In this document: piece after piece, positions 26,243 through 35,406 of the stretch
Layout: each line of letters begins with the position of its first letter
Numbering within the stretch: the first letter of the stretch is position 1
NCBI GenBank assembly: GCA_045123995.1
Contig: JBGVKY010000021.1
Span: 1 to 64,000 of the forward strand
Direction: 5' to 3'
Length of the DNA stretch: 64,000 nt
DNA from: HGM11501 sp045123995
GTDB taxonomy: Bacteria; Bacillota; Clostridia; CAKSNL01; HGM11501
Notes under the pieces: model-generated
Database searches by the model: none
Seen by the model: only the letters and a program-made list of their open reading frames with translations
What the model was told of the DNA's origin: nothing
Made by a program: the position numbers and the translations under genes

Positions 26243-27197
26243 ATTTTCTAAAATTATCAGGGAAATAAAAAAAGCGGAGAGCATTGCTATTCTCAACCAT
26301 GTAAATATGGATGGGGATGCGGTAGGCTCCGCATTTTCCTTTGCAAAAACTCTTTCGGATATGGGAAAAAAGGTCAAAGTTATTTTAGAAGAAGCGCCTC
26401 CTTCTTTTTTAGAGGAATTCTGCGACGATTATATAACTGATACAGAGGAAATTTTTGATCTGGCAATAGCGGTAGACTGCGGAGATATTCATAGAATGGG
26501 AAACCGCAGAGGGATTTTTGAAAGGGCAAAAAGAACCTTATGCATCGACCATCACCTTTCAAATCCGGGCTTTGCCAATGTGAATTATATAAAGCCCACT
26601 GCTTCCAGCACCTCAGAAATTATATATGAGCTTATTATGAAGCTAAAAGGAAAAATTTCCAAGCGACAGGCAGAACAGCTTTATGCAGGGATAATAACTG
26701 ATACAGGCGGATTTAAATTTTCCAACACAACGCCCGAAAGCTTTAAATACAGTGCCCATTTACTTACATGCGGGGCAGACATAAATAATGTCTGTATCGA
26801 AATTTACGAATCGGAATCTTTAGAGAAAATGAAATTGAAGTCCAGGGCCCTTGATTCCTTAAGACTTTATGAGGGAGGAAAAATATCCTCCGTTATGATT
26901 ACCCGAAAGGATTTCGAGGAAACAAATGCCCTGGTATCAGACTGTGAAGGCTTTTCGGATATAGGAAGGGGAATTTACGGGGTAGAGGCATCTTTCTGCA
27001 TAACCGTAAAAAATTCCTGCAAGGTAAGTTTACGAAGCAAGCACTATGTGGATGTATCTAAGGTGGCAGCTCATTTCGGCGGTGGCGGACACAGAAGAGC
27101 CAGCGGTTTTACCTTGCCAGGTGATACTGACGTTACAGAATTAACACAAAAATTAGTAAATCTTTTAAGTGAAGAAATAAAAAAGGGTAAAAAATGA
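26235..27197 (+). CDS. nrnA: DHH/DHHA1 phosphoesterase, NrnA-type oligoribonuclease
   Basis: About 320 residues. DHH domain motifs: 'HVNMDGDAVGS' (DxD of motif I), 'AVDCGD', 'CIDHHLSN' (DHH) and 'YAGIITDTGGF'. The DHHA1 end has 'HFGGGGHRRASG'. NrnA degrades short RNA, including pGpG (the c-di-GMP breakdown product), and pAp. The frame is open from 26202, but the ATG at 26235 has GGTGAT upstream and gives the standard start. It overlaps rbfA by 8 bases and truB by 4. Confidence 0.93.
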   Translation: MNKFSKIIREIKKAESIAILNHVNMDGDAVGSAFSFAKTLSDMGKKVKVILEEAPPSFLEEFCDDYITDTEEIFDLAIAVDCGDIHRMGNRRGIFERAKRTLCIDHHLSNPGFANVNYIKPTASSTSEIIYELIMKLKGKISKRQAEQLYAGIITDTGGFKFSNTTPESFKYSAHLLTCGADINNVCIEIYESESLEKMKLKSRALDSLRLYEGGKISSVMITRKDFEETNALVSDCEGFSDIGRGIYGVEASFCITVKNSCKVSLRSKHYVDVSKVAAHFGGGGHRRASGFTLPGDTDVTELTQKLVNLLSEEIKKGKK

Positions 27198-28069
27198 ACG
27201 GTGTAATAGTAATTGATAAAGATAAAGACATGACAAGCTTTGATGTGGTAGCAAAAGTCCGTCGTCTTTGCAGACCTTTTAAGGTGGGACACACAGGCAC
27301 GCTGGACCCTGATGCAACGGGGGTATTGCCTGTTTGCATTGGAAATGCCACAAAAGCGGCAGACATCATGTCGGGAAATCACTTAAAGAGCTACCGTGCA
27401 GTTTTGTGTCTTGGAAAGGCAACCGATACCTACGACGCCTCTGGAAAAGTTCTGGAGGTAAGACACACTGAAGGTGTAACGGATAAAATGATAGAGGACG
27501 CGCTTGTATACTTCAAAGGTGAAATTATGCAAGTTCCGCCTATGTACTCTGCTATAAAAATCGGAGGGAAAAAGCTTTACGAACTGGCAAGAGAGGGGAA
27601 AGTAATAGACAGAGAGGAAAGAAAAGTTACCATTCATTCAATTGAGGTAAAGGAAAGAAACGGAGACTTTATAACTCTTGATATAGACTGCTCCAAGGGA
27701 ACATACATAAGGTCCATTTGTAACGATTTAGGCGAAAGACTTGGAACTCTCGGCTATATGGCAGAGCTCAGACGAACCAAAAGCGGTAATTTTACGGAAA
27801 AAGATGCAGTTAAGCTTTCAAGTCTTGAAAGTATTTCTGATATAGAAAAATTACTTATTCCCACGGAAAGACTTTTTGACTACCCCTCTTTCATTGCCAC
27901 AGAAAAGCAGGAATATCTTATAAGAAACGGAGTTTCAGCTTACTGTGAGGGGGAAGAGGGAACGTATAAAGTGTTTTCAAAATCAGGCACTTTTTTGTCC
28001 CTTTCGGAAATTACTGATATAGACGGAAAAAGATGCTTAAAGCTCATTAAAAGTTTTTACGGAGGATAA
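27194..28069 (+). CDS. truB: tRNA pseudouridine(55) synthase TruB
   Basis: 291 residues. The start 'NGVIVIDKDKDMTSFDVV' and the catalytic segment 'HTGTLDPDATGVLPV' (Asp of TLDP) are typical, though Asp replaces the common Leu after DP. 'QVPPMYSAIKIGGKKLYELAREG' and 'KGTYIRSICNDLG' complete the active site. The last 60 or so residues form a PUA-like domain. It makes pseudouridine 55 in the T-loop of tRNAs. The ATG overlaps the nrnA stop by 4 bases. Confidence 0.96.
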   Translation: MNGVIVIDKDKDMTSFDVVAKVRRLCRPFKVGHTGTLDPDATGVLPVCIGNATKAADIMSGNHLKSYRAVLCLGKATDTYDASGKVLEVRHTEGVTDKMIEDALVYFKGEIMQVPPMYSAIKIGGKKLYELAREGKVIDREERKVTIHSIEVKERNGDFITLDIDCSKGTYIRSICNDLGERLGTLGYMAELRRTKSGNFTEKDAVKLSSLESISDIEKLLIPTERLFDYPSFIATEKQEYLIRNGVSAYCEGEEGTYKVFSKSGTFLSLSEITDIDGKRCLKLIKSFYGG

Positions 28070-28071
28070 AA

Positions 28072-28983
28072 GTGAAAATATTAAGTAACAGGGAAAAACT
28101 TAATAATACATCCGTTGCCATAGGGAATTTTGACGGGGTGCACCTTGCCCATAAAGAGCTTATAAAAAGGGCAGTTTCAGAAAAAGGAGACCTTTTAAGC
28201 GTAGTATACACATTTCATCCTCATCCAGGCGCTTTTTTCGGAAAAGAGATATCTTTAATCCAGACTGAAGAGGAAAAGCGAGAGGAAATCAAAAGGTGCG
28301 GAGCCGATATTTTATATATAGAAAAATGCGACAGGGAATTTTTGTCTGAAAGTCCTTATAAATTTGCAAAAGAAGTTTTGAAAGAACGGCTTGGTGCAAA
28401 AAAGGTTTTCGTTGGCTTTGATTTTACCTTTGGATATAAAGGTGAGGGAAAAGCCGAAGATTTAATAAGCTTTGGGGAAAAGCTGGGCTTCTCAGTTACG
28501 GTTTTGCCGGAAATCAAAGGGGAAGACGGAAAAGCCTTGAAAAGCAGTACCGTGAGAGAATATATTCTAAAGGGCAAAATGAAAGAGGCGGAAAAAATCC
28601 TGGGTAGACCCTATTTAATAGGGGGAGAAGTTATACACTGTAAGGGGCTTGGAAAAAATCTGGGATTTCCAACGGCAAATATTTTTCCTGAGAAAGACAA
28701 AATTCTCCCTCCTTTCGGGGTGTACGCAGTAAAGGTTTTGGTGGATGGAGAAAACTTTAATGCCATAGCAAATCTGGGCATAAATCCTACGGTAGAAAAA
28801 GGAAATATCCCGAAATTGGAAGTAAATATTTTGGATTTTGACAAGGATATCTACGGGAAAAGCATAAAAGTAGAATTTAAGGAAATGCTAAGAAAAGAGA
28901 AAAAGTTTGAAAACGCAGAAGAATTAAAGGCACAGATAGAAAAAGATGTAAAGAATTTCAAAAAATGTTTGACAAATGGTTAA
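28072..28983 (+). CDS. ribF: Bifunctional riboflavin kinase / FAD synthetase RibF
   Basis: 303 residues. The N-terminal adenylyltransferase domain has 'AIGNFDGVHLAHKELI' (GxxDGxH) and 'TFHPHPG', and 'STVREYILKGKMKEA' ends it. The C-terminal riboflavin kinase domain begins 'LGRPYLIGGEVIHC' with 'GKNLGFPTANI'. It turns riboflavin into FMN and FAD. The start is GTG at 28072, behind GGAGG, two bases after the truB stop. It is the last gene of the rimP operon, and the rpsO promoter overlaps its 3' end. Confidence 0.95.
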   Translation: MKILSNREKLNNTSVAIGNFDGVHLAHKELIKRAVSEKGDLLSVVYTFHPHPGAFFGKEISLIQTEEEKREEIKRCGADILYIEKCDREFLSESPYKFAKEVLKERLGAKKVFVGFDFTFGYKGEGKAEDLISFGEKLGFSVTVLPEIKGEDGKALKSSTVREYILKGKMKEAEKILGRPYLIGGEVIHCKGLGKNLGFPTANIFPEKDKILPPFGVYAVKVLVDGENFNAIANLGINPTVEKGNIPKLEVNILDFDKDIYGKSIKVEFKEMLRKEKKFENAEELKAQIEKDVKNFKKCLTNG

Positions 28984-28997
28984 ATTTGTGTTAAAAT
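28969..28997 (+). promoter_or_regulatory. Promoter of rpsO
   Basis: TTGACA at 28969-28974 and TAAAAT at 28992-28997 with a 17-bp spacer. The -35 box lies inside the end of ribF. Confidence 0.85.
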
Positions 28998-29013
28998 ACG
29001 AGATGGCAATAAA

Positions 29014-29074
29014 GCCGAACCCTTTACAAGGTTCTGGGGTTCTCCGCCCTTTACTTTGTAAAGTGGAGATATTA
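29014..29074 (+). promoter_or_regulatory. Structured leader of rpsO, possible S15 autoregulatory RNA
   Basis: Two hairpins stand between the promoter and rpsO: 29017-29021 with 29030-29034 (GAACC/GGTTC), and a two-part stem 29042-29045/29065-29068 plus 29049-29054/29058-29063 (CTTTAC/GTAAAG). Leaders that bind S15 and shut down rpsO translation are known from several phyla. The position fits, but I cannot match a specific published fold. Confidence 0.5.
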
Positions 29075-29092
29075 TTTTAGGAGGTATTTATA

Positions 29093-29356
29093 ATGTTAAA
29101 GGACAGAAAGCAGGAAATTATTGCAACTTATCGTATGAGTGAAACTGATACAGGTTCTCCCGAAGTTCAGATTGCTCTTTTAACCGAGAGAATCAATCAC
29201 CTTAATGAACACATGAAGGTAAACAAGAAGGATCATCACTCAAGACGCGGTCTTTTAAAGATGGTAGGTAAGAGAAGAAGCTTACTTAACTATCTTGAAA
29301 GAGTTGACATTGAAAGATATCGTGCAATTCTTGACAAACTTGGCTTAAGAAAGTAA
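29093..29356 (+). CDS. rpsO: 30S ribosomal protein S15
   Basis: 87 residues, standard length. Signature parts: 'ETDTGSPEVQIALLTERI', 'HLNEHMKVNKKDHHSRRGL' and 'VGKRRSLLNYLERVD'. S15 binds 16S rRNA early in 30S assembly. AGGAGGT precedes the ATG. It is transcribed from its own promoter and followed by a hairpin and pnp, the conserved rpsO-pnp order. Confidence 0.98.
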   Translation: MLKDRKQEIIATYRMSETDTGSPEVQIALLTERINHLNEHMKVNKKDHHSRRGLLKMVGKRRSLLNYLERVDIERYRAILDKLGLRK

Positions 29357-29365
29357 TTATATGCA

Positions 29366-29400
29366 GGCGGTCGTTACTTCAATGACCGCCGCTTTCTTCT
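29366..29400 (+). terminator. Hairpin after rpsO, partial terminator or processing site
   Basis: Bases 29366-29375 pair with 29381-29390 (GGCGGTCGTT against AATGACCGCC, one G-T wobble), loop ACTTC, then a pyrimidine-rich run GCTTTCTTCTATTTT. The T-run is interrupted, so some transcription may continue into pnp. In other bacteria the rpsO-pnp interval is an RNase processing site. Confidence 0.6.
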
Positions 29401-29529
29401 ATTTTAAGAAATTAAATTTTGTGAAAAATCCGTGGCGATTAGCAGTTAGATGTGTCTTTCATAAAACGGGGAAGACAGATTTAAGTGCTAAATGCCATCG
29501 GATAAGATATATTGAAAGGATGGTAATTC

Positions 29530-31647
29530 ATGAAAAAAATATTTACTACTGAAGTTGCCGGACGTCCCTTTTCTGTTGAAGTGGGAGACCTGGCACAGCT
29601 TGCCAACGGAAGTGCATTCGTAAAGTACGGAGATACTGCAGTTTTATGTACTGCAACAGCATCTGCAAAGCCCAGAGACGGGGTTGACTTTTTCCCTTTA
29701 AGCGTTGACTATGAGGAAAAGCTTTACAGCGTTGGTAAAATTCCCGGAAGCTATACAAGAAGAGAATCGAGACCTTCGGAACATGCAATTTTATCTTCAA
29801 GATGCATAGACAGACCTATCCGTCCCTTGTTCCCCTCAGACCTCAGAAACGACGTTACTGTAATAACAACAGTTATGTCTGTTGACCAGGATTTTCAGCC
29901 TGAAGTTACTGCATTGATTGGTGCATCTTTAGCTATATCAATTTCCGACATTCCCTTTAACGGTCCTATCGCAGGCGTTAATGTAGGCTTAGTTGACGGA
30001 AAGCTTATCTTAAACCCCACAGAAGAAGAAAGAGCGAATAGCTCCATGAATTTAACAGTGGCAGGTACTAAAGAAAAGGTTAACATGATTGAGTGCGGTG
30101 CTGACTCTGTTCCTGAAGATACAATGCTTGAAGCAATCATGCTTGCTCATGAAGAAATCAAAAAGGTCTGTGAATGGATTGAAACTGTTGCTAAAGAAAT
30201 CGGCAAGCCCAAGTTTGAATATGAACACATCACTGTTGACGAAGAGCTTTTTGAAGAAGTTAAGGCTTTCGCAATAGACAGAGTAAAGTGGGCTTTAGAT
30301 ACAGACGATAAGAGAATCCGCGATGAACACATGGCAGTTGTATCTGAAGAAGTTTATGAGCATTTTGCTGACCGTTATCCCGAAGCTGAGGGACAGGCAG
30401 TTTTAGACGGAGTTTTATATAAGCTTCAGAAATATGTTGTAAGAAGATGGCTCCTTGACGAAGGTAAGAGAGTTGACGGAAGAGGAATGGATGAAATCCG
30501 TCCCCTTTCCTGCGACATCGACCTTCTTCCCAGAGTTCATGGTTCTGCTCTCTTTACAAGAGGACAGACTCAGGTTTTAACTGCAACAACTCTTGCAACC
30601 TTGTCCGAAGCTCAGATGCTTGACGGTATAGATAACGAGGAAACCAAGAGATATATCCATCATTATAATTTCCCCTCATATTCTGTGGGTGAAACCCGTC
30701 CTTCAAGAGGTCCCGGAAGACGTGAAATCGGTCACGGTGCTTTGGCTGAAAAGGCACTTGTTCCCGTAATTCCTTCAGAGCAGGAATTCCCCTATGCAAT
30801 CCGTCTTGTATCTGAAGTATTGTCCTCCAACGGTTCCACCAGCCAGGGAAGTATCTGTGCAAGCACACTTTCCCTTATGGCAGCAGGTGTTCCCATTAAG
30901 GCTCCCGTTGCAGGTATTTCCTGCGGTCTTATTACAGAGGGTGACAGATTTATTACCATGACCGACATTCAGGGATTGGAAGACTTCTTCGGCGATATGG
31001 ACTTTAAGGTAGCAGGTACAAAAGAAGGTATCACAGCTATCCAGGTTGATATCAAGATTGACGGTCTTACTCCTGAAATTATAAAGACTGCTTTTGAAAA
31101 GACAAAAGTTGCAAGACTTCACATTTTAGACGATGTAATGTTAAAGAGAATTGCAGAGCCCAGAGCAGAGCTTTCTGCTTATGCTCCCAAGATTATATCC
31201 ACAAAGATTGATCCTGAGAAGATTCGTGAAGTAATAGGCTCCGGCGGTAAGACTATTCAGAGAATTACAGCTGAAACCGGCGTTAAGATAGACATCGAGG
31301 ATGACGGAAGCGTATTTATCGCTTGTGTTGACTACGAAGCAGGAATGAAAGCATTAAAAATCGTTGAAGGTATAGCATCTGAGCCTCAGGTTGGAGAAAC
31401 CTACACAGGTAAAGTTATGCGCATCATGGACTTCGGTGCATTTGTTGAATATCTTCCCGGTAAAGAGGGTCTTGTTCACATTTCCAAGCTTGACACAAAG
31501 AGAGTTGACAAGGTTACTGATATAGTTTCCGTTGGTGACGAAATACAGGTAAAATTAATCGAGGTTGACAGACAGGGAAGAATAAACCTTTCCAGAAAAG
31601 ATGCTCTTTTAGACCTTGAAAAGAAAGAAGAAAAGACCGAAGAATGA
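29530..31647 (+). CDS. pnp: Polynucleotide phosphorylase
   Basis: 705 residues: two RNase PH-like domains (about 10-225 and 310-540) with a helical domain between, then KH ('IREVIGSGGKTIQRI') and S1 ('GKVMRIMDFGAFVEYLPGKEGLVHIS'). 'RGPGRREIGHGALAE' and 'SNGSTSQGSICASTL' mark the catalytic second domain. It degrades RNA 3' to 5' with phosphate. AAAGGATGG precedes the ATG. The stop overlaps the next start (ATGA). About 130 bases of leader separate it from the rpsO hairpin. Confidence 0.98.
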   Translation: MKKIFTTEVAGRPFSVEVGDLAQLANGSAFVKYGDTAVLCTATASAKPRDGVDFFPLSVDYEEKLYSVGKIPGSYTRRESRPSEHAILSSRCIDRPIRPLFPSDLRNDVTVITTVMSVDQDFQPEVTALIGASLAISISDIPFNGPIAGVNVGLVDGKLILNPTEEERANSSMNLTVAGTKEKVNMIECGADSVPEDTMLEAIMLAHEEIKKVCEWIETVAKEIGKPKFEYEHITVDEELFEEVKAFAIDRVKWALDTDDKRIRDEHMAVVSEEVYEHFADRYPEAEGQAVLDGVLYKLQKYVVRRWLLDEGKRVDGRGMDEIRPLSCDIDLLPRVHGSALFTRGQTQVLTATTLATLSEAQMLDGIDNEETKRYIHHYNFPSYSVGETRPSRGPGRREIGHGALAEKALVPVIPSEQEFPYAIRLVSEVLSSNGSTSQGSICASTLSLMAAGVPIKAPVAGISCGLITEGDRFITMTDIQGLEDFFGDMDFKVAGTKEGITAIQVDIKIDGLTPEIIKTAFEKTKVARLHILDDVMLKRIAEPRAELSAYAPKIISTKIDPEKIREVIGSGGKTIQRITAETGVKIDIEDDGSVFIACVDYEAGMKALKIVEGIASEPQVGETYTGKVMRIMDFGAFVEYLPGKEGLVHISKLDTKRVDKVTDIVSVGDEIQVKLIEVDRQGRINLSRKDALLDLEKKEEKTEE

Positions 31648-32861
31648 TAAAAATAAAAACTCTTTCAAATAATTTAAAAATTGTATACGAAAGAATTTCT
31701 CACGCCCGCTCAATTTCAGCGGGCGTTTGGGTTTTATCCGGATCCAGATATGAAAAAATAAGCGGAATGTCTCATTTTATCGAACACATGTTGTTCAAGG
31801 GAACCAAAAATAAAACTGCCCGTGAAATAGCAGAAAAGATGGATGAGGCAGGGGGCCAGCTTAACGCCTATACCACCAGGGAATACACGGCATATTACGC
31901 TCATACTGTTTCTGAGTGTATGGAGGATGCCATAGAGCTTTTAAGCGATATGATTAAAAATTCTCTGTTTTTGAAAAAGGATATAGAGCTGGAAAAAAAT
32001 GTAATTTTAGAAGAAATTTCCATGTATGAGGATTCACCCGAAGATTTGGTTTTTGACCTTTTGGAGGAGCATGCATTTTCCGGAAATACTTTAGGAAGAA
32101 GCATTACGGGAAGCCGTGAAAGCGTTAAAAGCATCACGGAAAAAGATATACGTGAGCACATGGATTCTTTTTACACTCCGTCGAATATGGTTGTTTCCGT
32201 TGCGGGAAATTTTTCTGAGGAAGAACTACTTTTTCTTATAAAAAAATATTTCGGAGATATGGAGGATAAGAAAAAGTCTGAAATAACCATAGTAAAGCCC
32301 TCATTCACCGGAGGAGAAAATATTTCCATAAAGGACATTGAACAGGTCAACTTGGCCATAGGATATGAAAGCTTCGGCTATATGGATAATGAACGATATC
32401 CCCTTATTATACTCAATAATGCGTTCGGTTCTTCCATGAGCTCCAGGCTTTTTCAGAGGATAAGAGAAGACGAGGGTCTTGCCTATTCTGTATATACTTC
32501 TGTGGCTACCTATCGTGATACAGGTCTTTTCTCCATTTATGCAGGACTTAAAGGTGAAAATTTAGCTAAGGTAGAAAAAATCATAAAAGAGGAAGTTGAA
32601 AAACTTTTGAATGACTCTCTTACTGAAAGTGAAATCGAAAGGGCTAAAAAACAGATTAAAGGAAGTGTCCTTTTAAGCGGAGAAGGCGTGGGAAGTCATG
32701 CAAGCTCAATGGGAAAAGGAATTTTGCTTTCAGGCAGGGTTAAAACAGAGGAGGAACTTTTAGAAAGCATCACTTCCGTGGGGAAAAACGATATTATCCG
32801 CGTTACAGAGAAAGTTTTCGGAGACGACAATTTCTTTAAGGAAATTGTAAAAGGGAAATAG
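31644..32861 (+). CDS. M16 family zinc peptidase (processing-peptidase-like)
   Basis: 405 residues. The inverted zinc motif HxxEH is seen in 'MSHFIEHMLFKGT', with the third ligand Glu about 75 residues on ('ELEKNVILEEISMYEDSPED'). The C-terminal half has 'RLFQRIREDEGLAYSVYT', the R/Y pair of active M16B peptidases. It corresponds to the ymxG-like gene that follows pnp in Bacillus. The substrate is unknown. Its start overlaps the pnp stop, so translation is coupled. Confidence 0.92.
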   Translation: MIKIKTLSNNLKIVYERISHARSISAGVWVLSGSRYEKISGMSHFIEHMLFKGTKNKTAREIAEKMDEAGGQLNAYTTREYTAYYAHTVSECMEDAIELLSDMIKNSLFLKKDIELEKNVILEEISMYEDSPEDLVFDLLEEHAFSGNTLGRSITGSRESVKSITEKDIREHMDSFYTPSNMVVSVAGNFSEEELLFLIKKYFGDMEDKKKSEITIVKPSFTGGENISIKDIEQVNLAIGYESFGYMDNERYPLIILNNAFGSSMSSRLFQRIREDEGLAYSVYTSVATYRDTGLFSIYAGLKGENLAKVEKIIKEEVEKLLNDSLTESEIERAKKQIKGSVLLSGEGVGSHASSMGKGILLSGRVKTEEELLESITSVGKNDIIRVTEKVFGDDNFFKEIVKGK

Positions 32862-32875
32862 CGAAAAATAAAAAA

Positions 32876-32909
32876 GCTTGTCTTATTAAATAAGATAAGC
32901 CTTTTTTTT
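32876..32909 (+). terminator. Terminator after the M16 peptidase gene
   Basis: Bases 32876-32885 pair with 32891-32900 (GCTTGTCTTA against TAAGATAAGC, one wobble), followed by C and eight T residues. It ends the rpsO-pnp-peptidase transcript before spoIIE. Confidence 0.85.
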
Positions 32910-32950
32910 ATGTGTTTATGTCGCAAAGTTTTCTTTCTTTATTCCATGGT

Positions 32951-32983
32951 ATGACAGTATTTTTATAATCCTTCTGGTATAAT
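32951..32983 (+). promoter_or_regulatory. Possible Spo0A-dependent promoter of spoIIE
   Basis: TATAAT at 32978-32983 has ATGACA at 32951-32956, a spacer of 21 bp instead of 17. The Spo0A-activated sigma-A promoters of B. subtilis spoIIE and spoIIG also have such long spacers. A word close to the 0A box, TGTCGCA, lies at 32919-32925. The match is suggestive, not proven. Confidence 0.5.
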
Positions 32984-33005
32984 TTATAAAAAGCTTGTCC
33001 GGGAG

Positions 33006-35108
33006 ATGGTGGATTTGGGAAAAAGATTAAGGAGAATTATATTAAGCAAAAATACTTTAATGCTTGTAGCCGTGTTTTTGCTGTCCGGGATTCACATCTA
33101 TGGGGATATACTGCCTTTCGGTATGTCGGCACTGGCTTCTTTTGGGGCTAATTCTTTAAGCATACTTGCATATACTCTTGGAATAGTTACATCAAGGGCA
33201 GGGAATTTTTCGTTTTTAAGACATTCTTTTTCTCCTTTTATCTATATTCTCACAAAAAAACTTTTTAAGGATAAAATCCCACCTGCGGTTTTATCGGGCT
33301 TTTCGGTTTTAATGGGTGGAGCCTTTGCTCTTTTGATGATAAGGGAAAATCATTTTTTATACTTTGGCTTTGTATTGGCAGAGGCAGTGTTTTCCTTTAT
33401 ATTCACCCTTGTTTTCAAGGAGGCAGGGAAGGCTCTTTTTATTAAAATAAAAGGAGGAAAGGTTGATGAAACGGGGTTTGCCTTTGGCATTATATCTTTA
33501 ATGACTTTATGTCTTTCTTTTTCTGAAATTGAATTTTCAAACTTCTCTCTGGCATCGAGCCTGATGCTTGTAATAGGAATGGCGTCAAGCTACAAGCACA
33601 AAGCTCCTGTAAGCGTTGTGGTAAATCTGGCGGCAGGTTTTTTCTCCTTTGTGTTCACTCCAAAAAATCCCGGAGCTGTGGCATATCTTGCTCTTTCGGG
33701 ATTTTCAGCTTCACTTCTAAAAAAATACGGAAAATTTTTGATACCCTTTACATACATTTTCTTTCTTCCCTTTTTTCTTAATGTCAATATATTGAAAGAA
33801 ACCTTTTCTCTTTATGATATAGCGGTATCATCCATGATTTTTTTGTTTATGCCGGGGAGGGTGCTGGACTTTATAGATATCATTCCGAATTCCCAAAAGG
33901 AGGAGGCGGCGTGCCTGCATCTATCAGAACGTGTTAATTCTGTTGCAGATACCTTCCAGTCGATAGCAGATATTTTTGCAAAAGCAGATTTTAAGGAAGA
34001 AGAGGTTGTATTTTCAAAAAACAAACACACAACACAGCTAGAAAACCTGTGGCAAAATCATGTAAAAGAAGAAACCTTGGCTCTGGCTTGTCAGATGGGA
34101 AGCATATCTAAAATGCTTAAAAGCATTTCTCGTAAAGAAGACTTAAAGCTTTTAAGAGATGACATAAAAGAGAAAGAAATAAGGGAATCTTTAAAAAAAC
34201 GTGGAATTGGCGTAAGAAAAATAAGTGCAGGGATAAATAAAAAAGGTGTTTTTGAAGTAATCCTTAAATTGATACCTTGTAAGGGGGGCTGTATCTGCGA
34301 TAATTTAATCCCCTCGGTGATAAAAGAAGTAACAGGGAAAGAGGTTTTAAGATTCGGTGTTAAAAACTGCAGTGACTGCAGAATTTGTTATACTGAAAGC
34401 CCCGGATATTCCCTGGACGTTTCAGTTTCTGAAATTCCAAAGGAGGAAACATCAGGTGATGCCTTGGCCTTTGCTTACGTAGACGAAGAGCATTTTGCCG
34501 TTGCCTTAAGTGACGGAATGGGAACAGGCATAAGGGCACGGGAGAAAAGTGAAATTGCCGTTAAGCTGGCACTAAGGCTCCTTTCTCTGGGAATGGATTT
34601 ACCCTCAACGGTAAACATGGTAAATGCCCTGCTTTTAAGGCAGGGGGGAGACGGCTTTGCAACATTGGATATTGCCTTGCTTAACCTTGAAACAGGAAAA
34701 GTTAAGTTCACCAAAAATGCAGCAGCGGCAGGATATGTTTTAACCTGCGGCGGAAAGGTTAAAAAGCTCTGCCTTAACGGAACTCCTCTGGGGATAGTGG
34801 GGATTACAAAGACCGAAGAGGGTAGCTTTACCTTAAAGGACGGGGATTTTCTTATAATGGTATCGGACGGAGTTACAGACAGCTTTGGTCCCGGTAAAGA
34901 AAACGAGCTTTTTAATATAATTCAGGAATTTACCGGAGGCGATTCTGAGGACCTGGCGGAGTATATCATGCTAAAGGCAGGAACTCTTTCTAAAAATAAA
35001 ATAAAAGACGATATGACTGCCATAACTGTCGGTTGCATAAAAAAGCAAAAAAGTGGAAATAATAAGGAAAAAAGGAGGCTTGAAATATGCGAAGCGACAG
35101 GAAGGTAA
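33006..35108 (+). CDS. spoIIE: Stage II sporulation protein E (SpoIIE)
   Basis: 700 residues. The N-terminal part (to about 300) has some ten membrane helices. A middle region follows (about 300-480), then a PP2C-type phosphatase domain with 'ALSDGMGTGIRAREKSE', 'GDGFATLDIALLNLETG', 'MVSDGVTDSFG' and 'DDMTAITVG', holding the metal-binding aspartates. SpoIIE dephosphorylates SpoIIAA in the forespore and so frees sigma-F. The ATG at 33006 sits behind CCGGGAG. Its presence is the best evidence that the organism forms spores. The next small gene overlaps its end by 22 bases. Confidence 0.95.
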   Translation: MVDLGKRLRRIILSKNTLMLVAVFLLSGIHIYGDILPFGMSALASFGANSLSILAYTLGIVTSRAGNFSFLRHSFSPFIYILTKKLFKDKIPPAVLSGFSVLMGGAFALLMIRENHFLYFGFVLAEAVFSFIFTLVFKEAGKALFIKIKGGKVDETGFAFGIISLMTLCLSFSEIEFSNFSLASSLMLVIGMASSYKHKAPVSVVVNLAAGFFSFVFTPKNPGAVAYLALSGFSASLLKKYGKFLIPFTYIFFLPFFLNVNILKETFSLYDIAVSSMIFLFMPGRVLDFIDIIPNSQKEEAACLHLSERVNSVADTFQSIADIFAKADFKEEEVVFSKNKHTTQLENLWQNHVKEETLALACQMGSISKMLKSISRKEDLKLLRDDIKEKEIRESLKKRGIGVRKISAGINKKGVFEVILKLIPCKGGCICDNLIPSVIKEVTGKEVLRFGVKNCSDCRICYTESPGYSLDVSVSEIPKEETSGDALAFAYVDEEHFAVALSDGMGTGIRAREKSEIAVKLALRLLSLGMDLPSTVNMVNALLLRQGGDGFATLDIALLNLETGKVKFTKNAAAAGYVLTCGGKVKKLCLNGTPLGIVGITKTEEGSFTLKDGDFLIMVSDGVTDSFGPGKENELFNIIQEFTGGDSEDLAEYIMLKAGTLSKNKIKDDMTAITVGCIKKQKSGNNKEKRRLEICEATGR

Positions 35109-35356
35109 TTATATTGGATAACATAAAGTCAGACTGCATAGAGCAGGCTATGTTCATATTAAAGGAAGTTCATCCCAAAAACATTGATGCGGTGAAGGAG
35201 GCAGAGCGGATAGTTGAGAATTATACCAAAAAGTATCACTATACCCTCTATTCCAAAATGCTTAAACGCAAGAAGATGTCAGGAGCAGTCCTTACGGGGA
35301 TATTACTTGGAAGTGCAATATTTTTAGGGATAATGCTCGCTATGTGGCGGGTATAA
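35087..35356 (+). CDS. Small protein with C-terminal membrane anchor, unknown
   Basis: 89 residues: a soluble, mostly helical N-terminal part of about 60 residues with two cysteine-free helices, a basic stretch (KMLKRKKM), then one membrane helix (about 66-86, 'GAVLTGILLGSAIFLGIM'). The start AAAAGGAGG...ATG at 35087 lies inside spoIIE in another frame, so the two are translationally coupled. I do not recognise the family. The coupling suggests a role in sporulation or SpoIIE positioning, which is inference only. It ends at inverted repeat A. Confidence 0.75.
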   Translation: MRSDRKVIILDNIKSDCIEQAMFILKEVHPKNIDAVKEAERIVENYTKKYHYTLYSKMLKRKKMSGAVLTGILLGSAIFLGIMLAMWRV

Positions 35357-35395
35357 AAAAGGAAGTGAAAACCAATGGTTTTCACTTCCTTTTTT
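35355..35395. repeat. 41-bp inverted repeat A, also a bidirectional terminator
   Basis: A near-perfect hairpin: 19-base arms (35355-35373 and 35377-35395) around AAT, with A-run and T-run ends, so it can stop transcription from both sides. Its whole 41 bases are the exact reverse complement of 39161-39201 (loop ATT). The two copies bracket the repressor / membrane-protein cassette. Confidence 0.9.
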
Positions 35396-35406
35396 TGTTT
35401 GATTCA

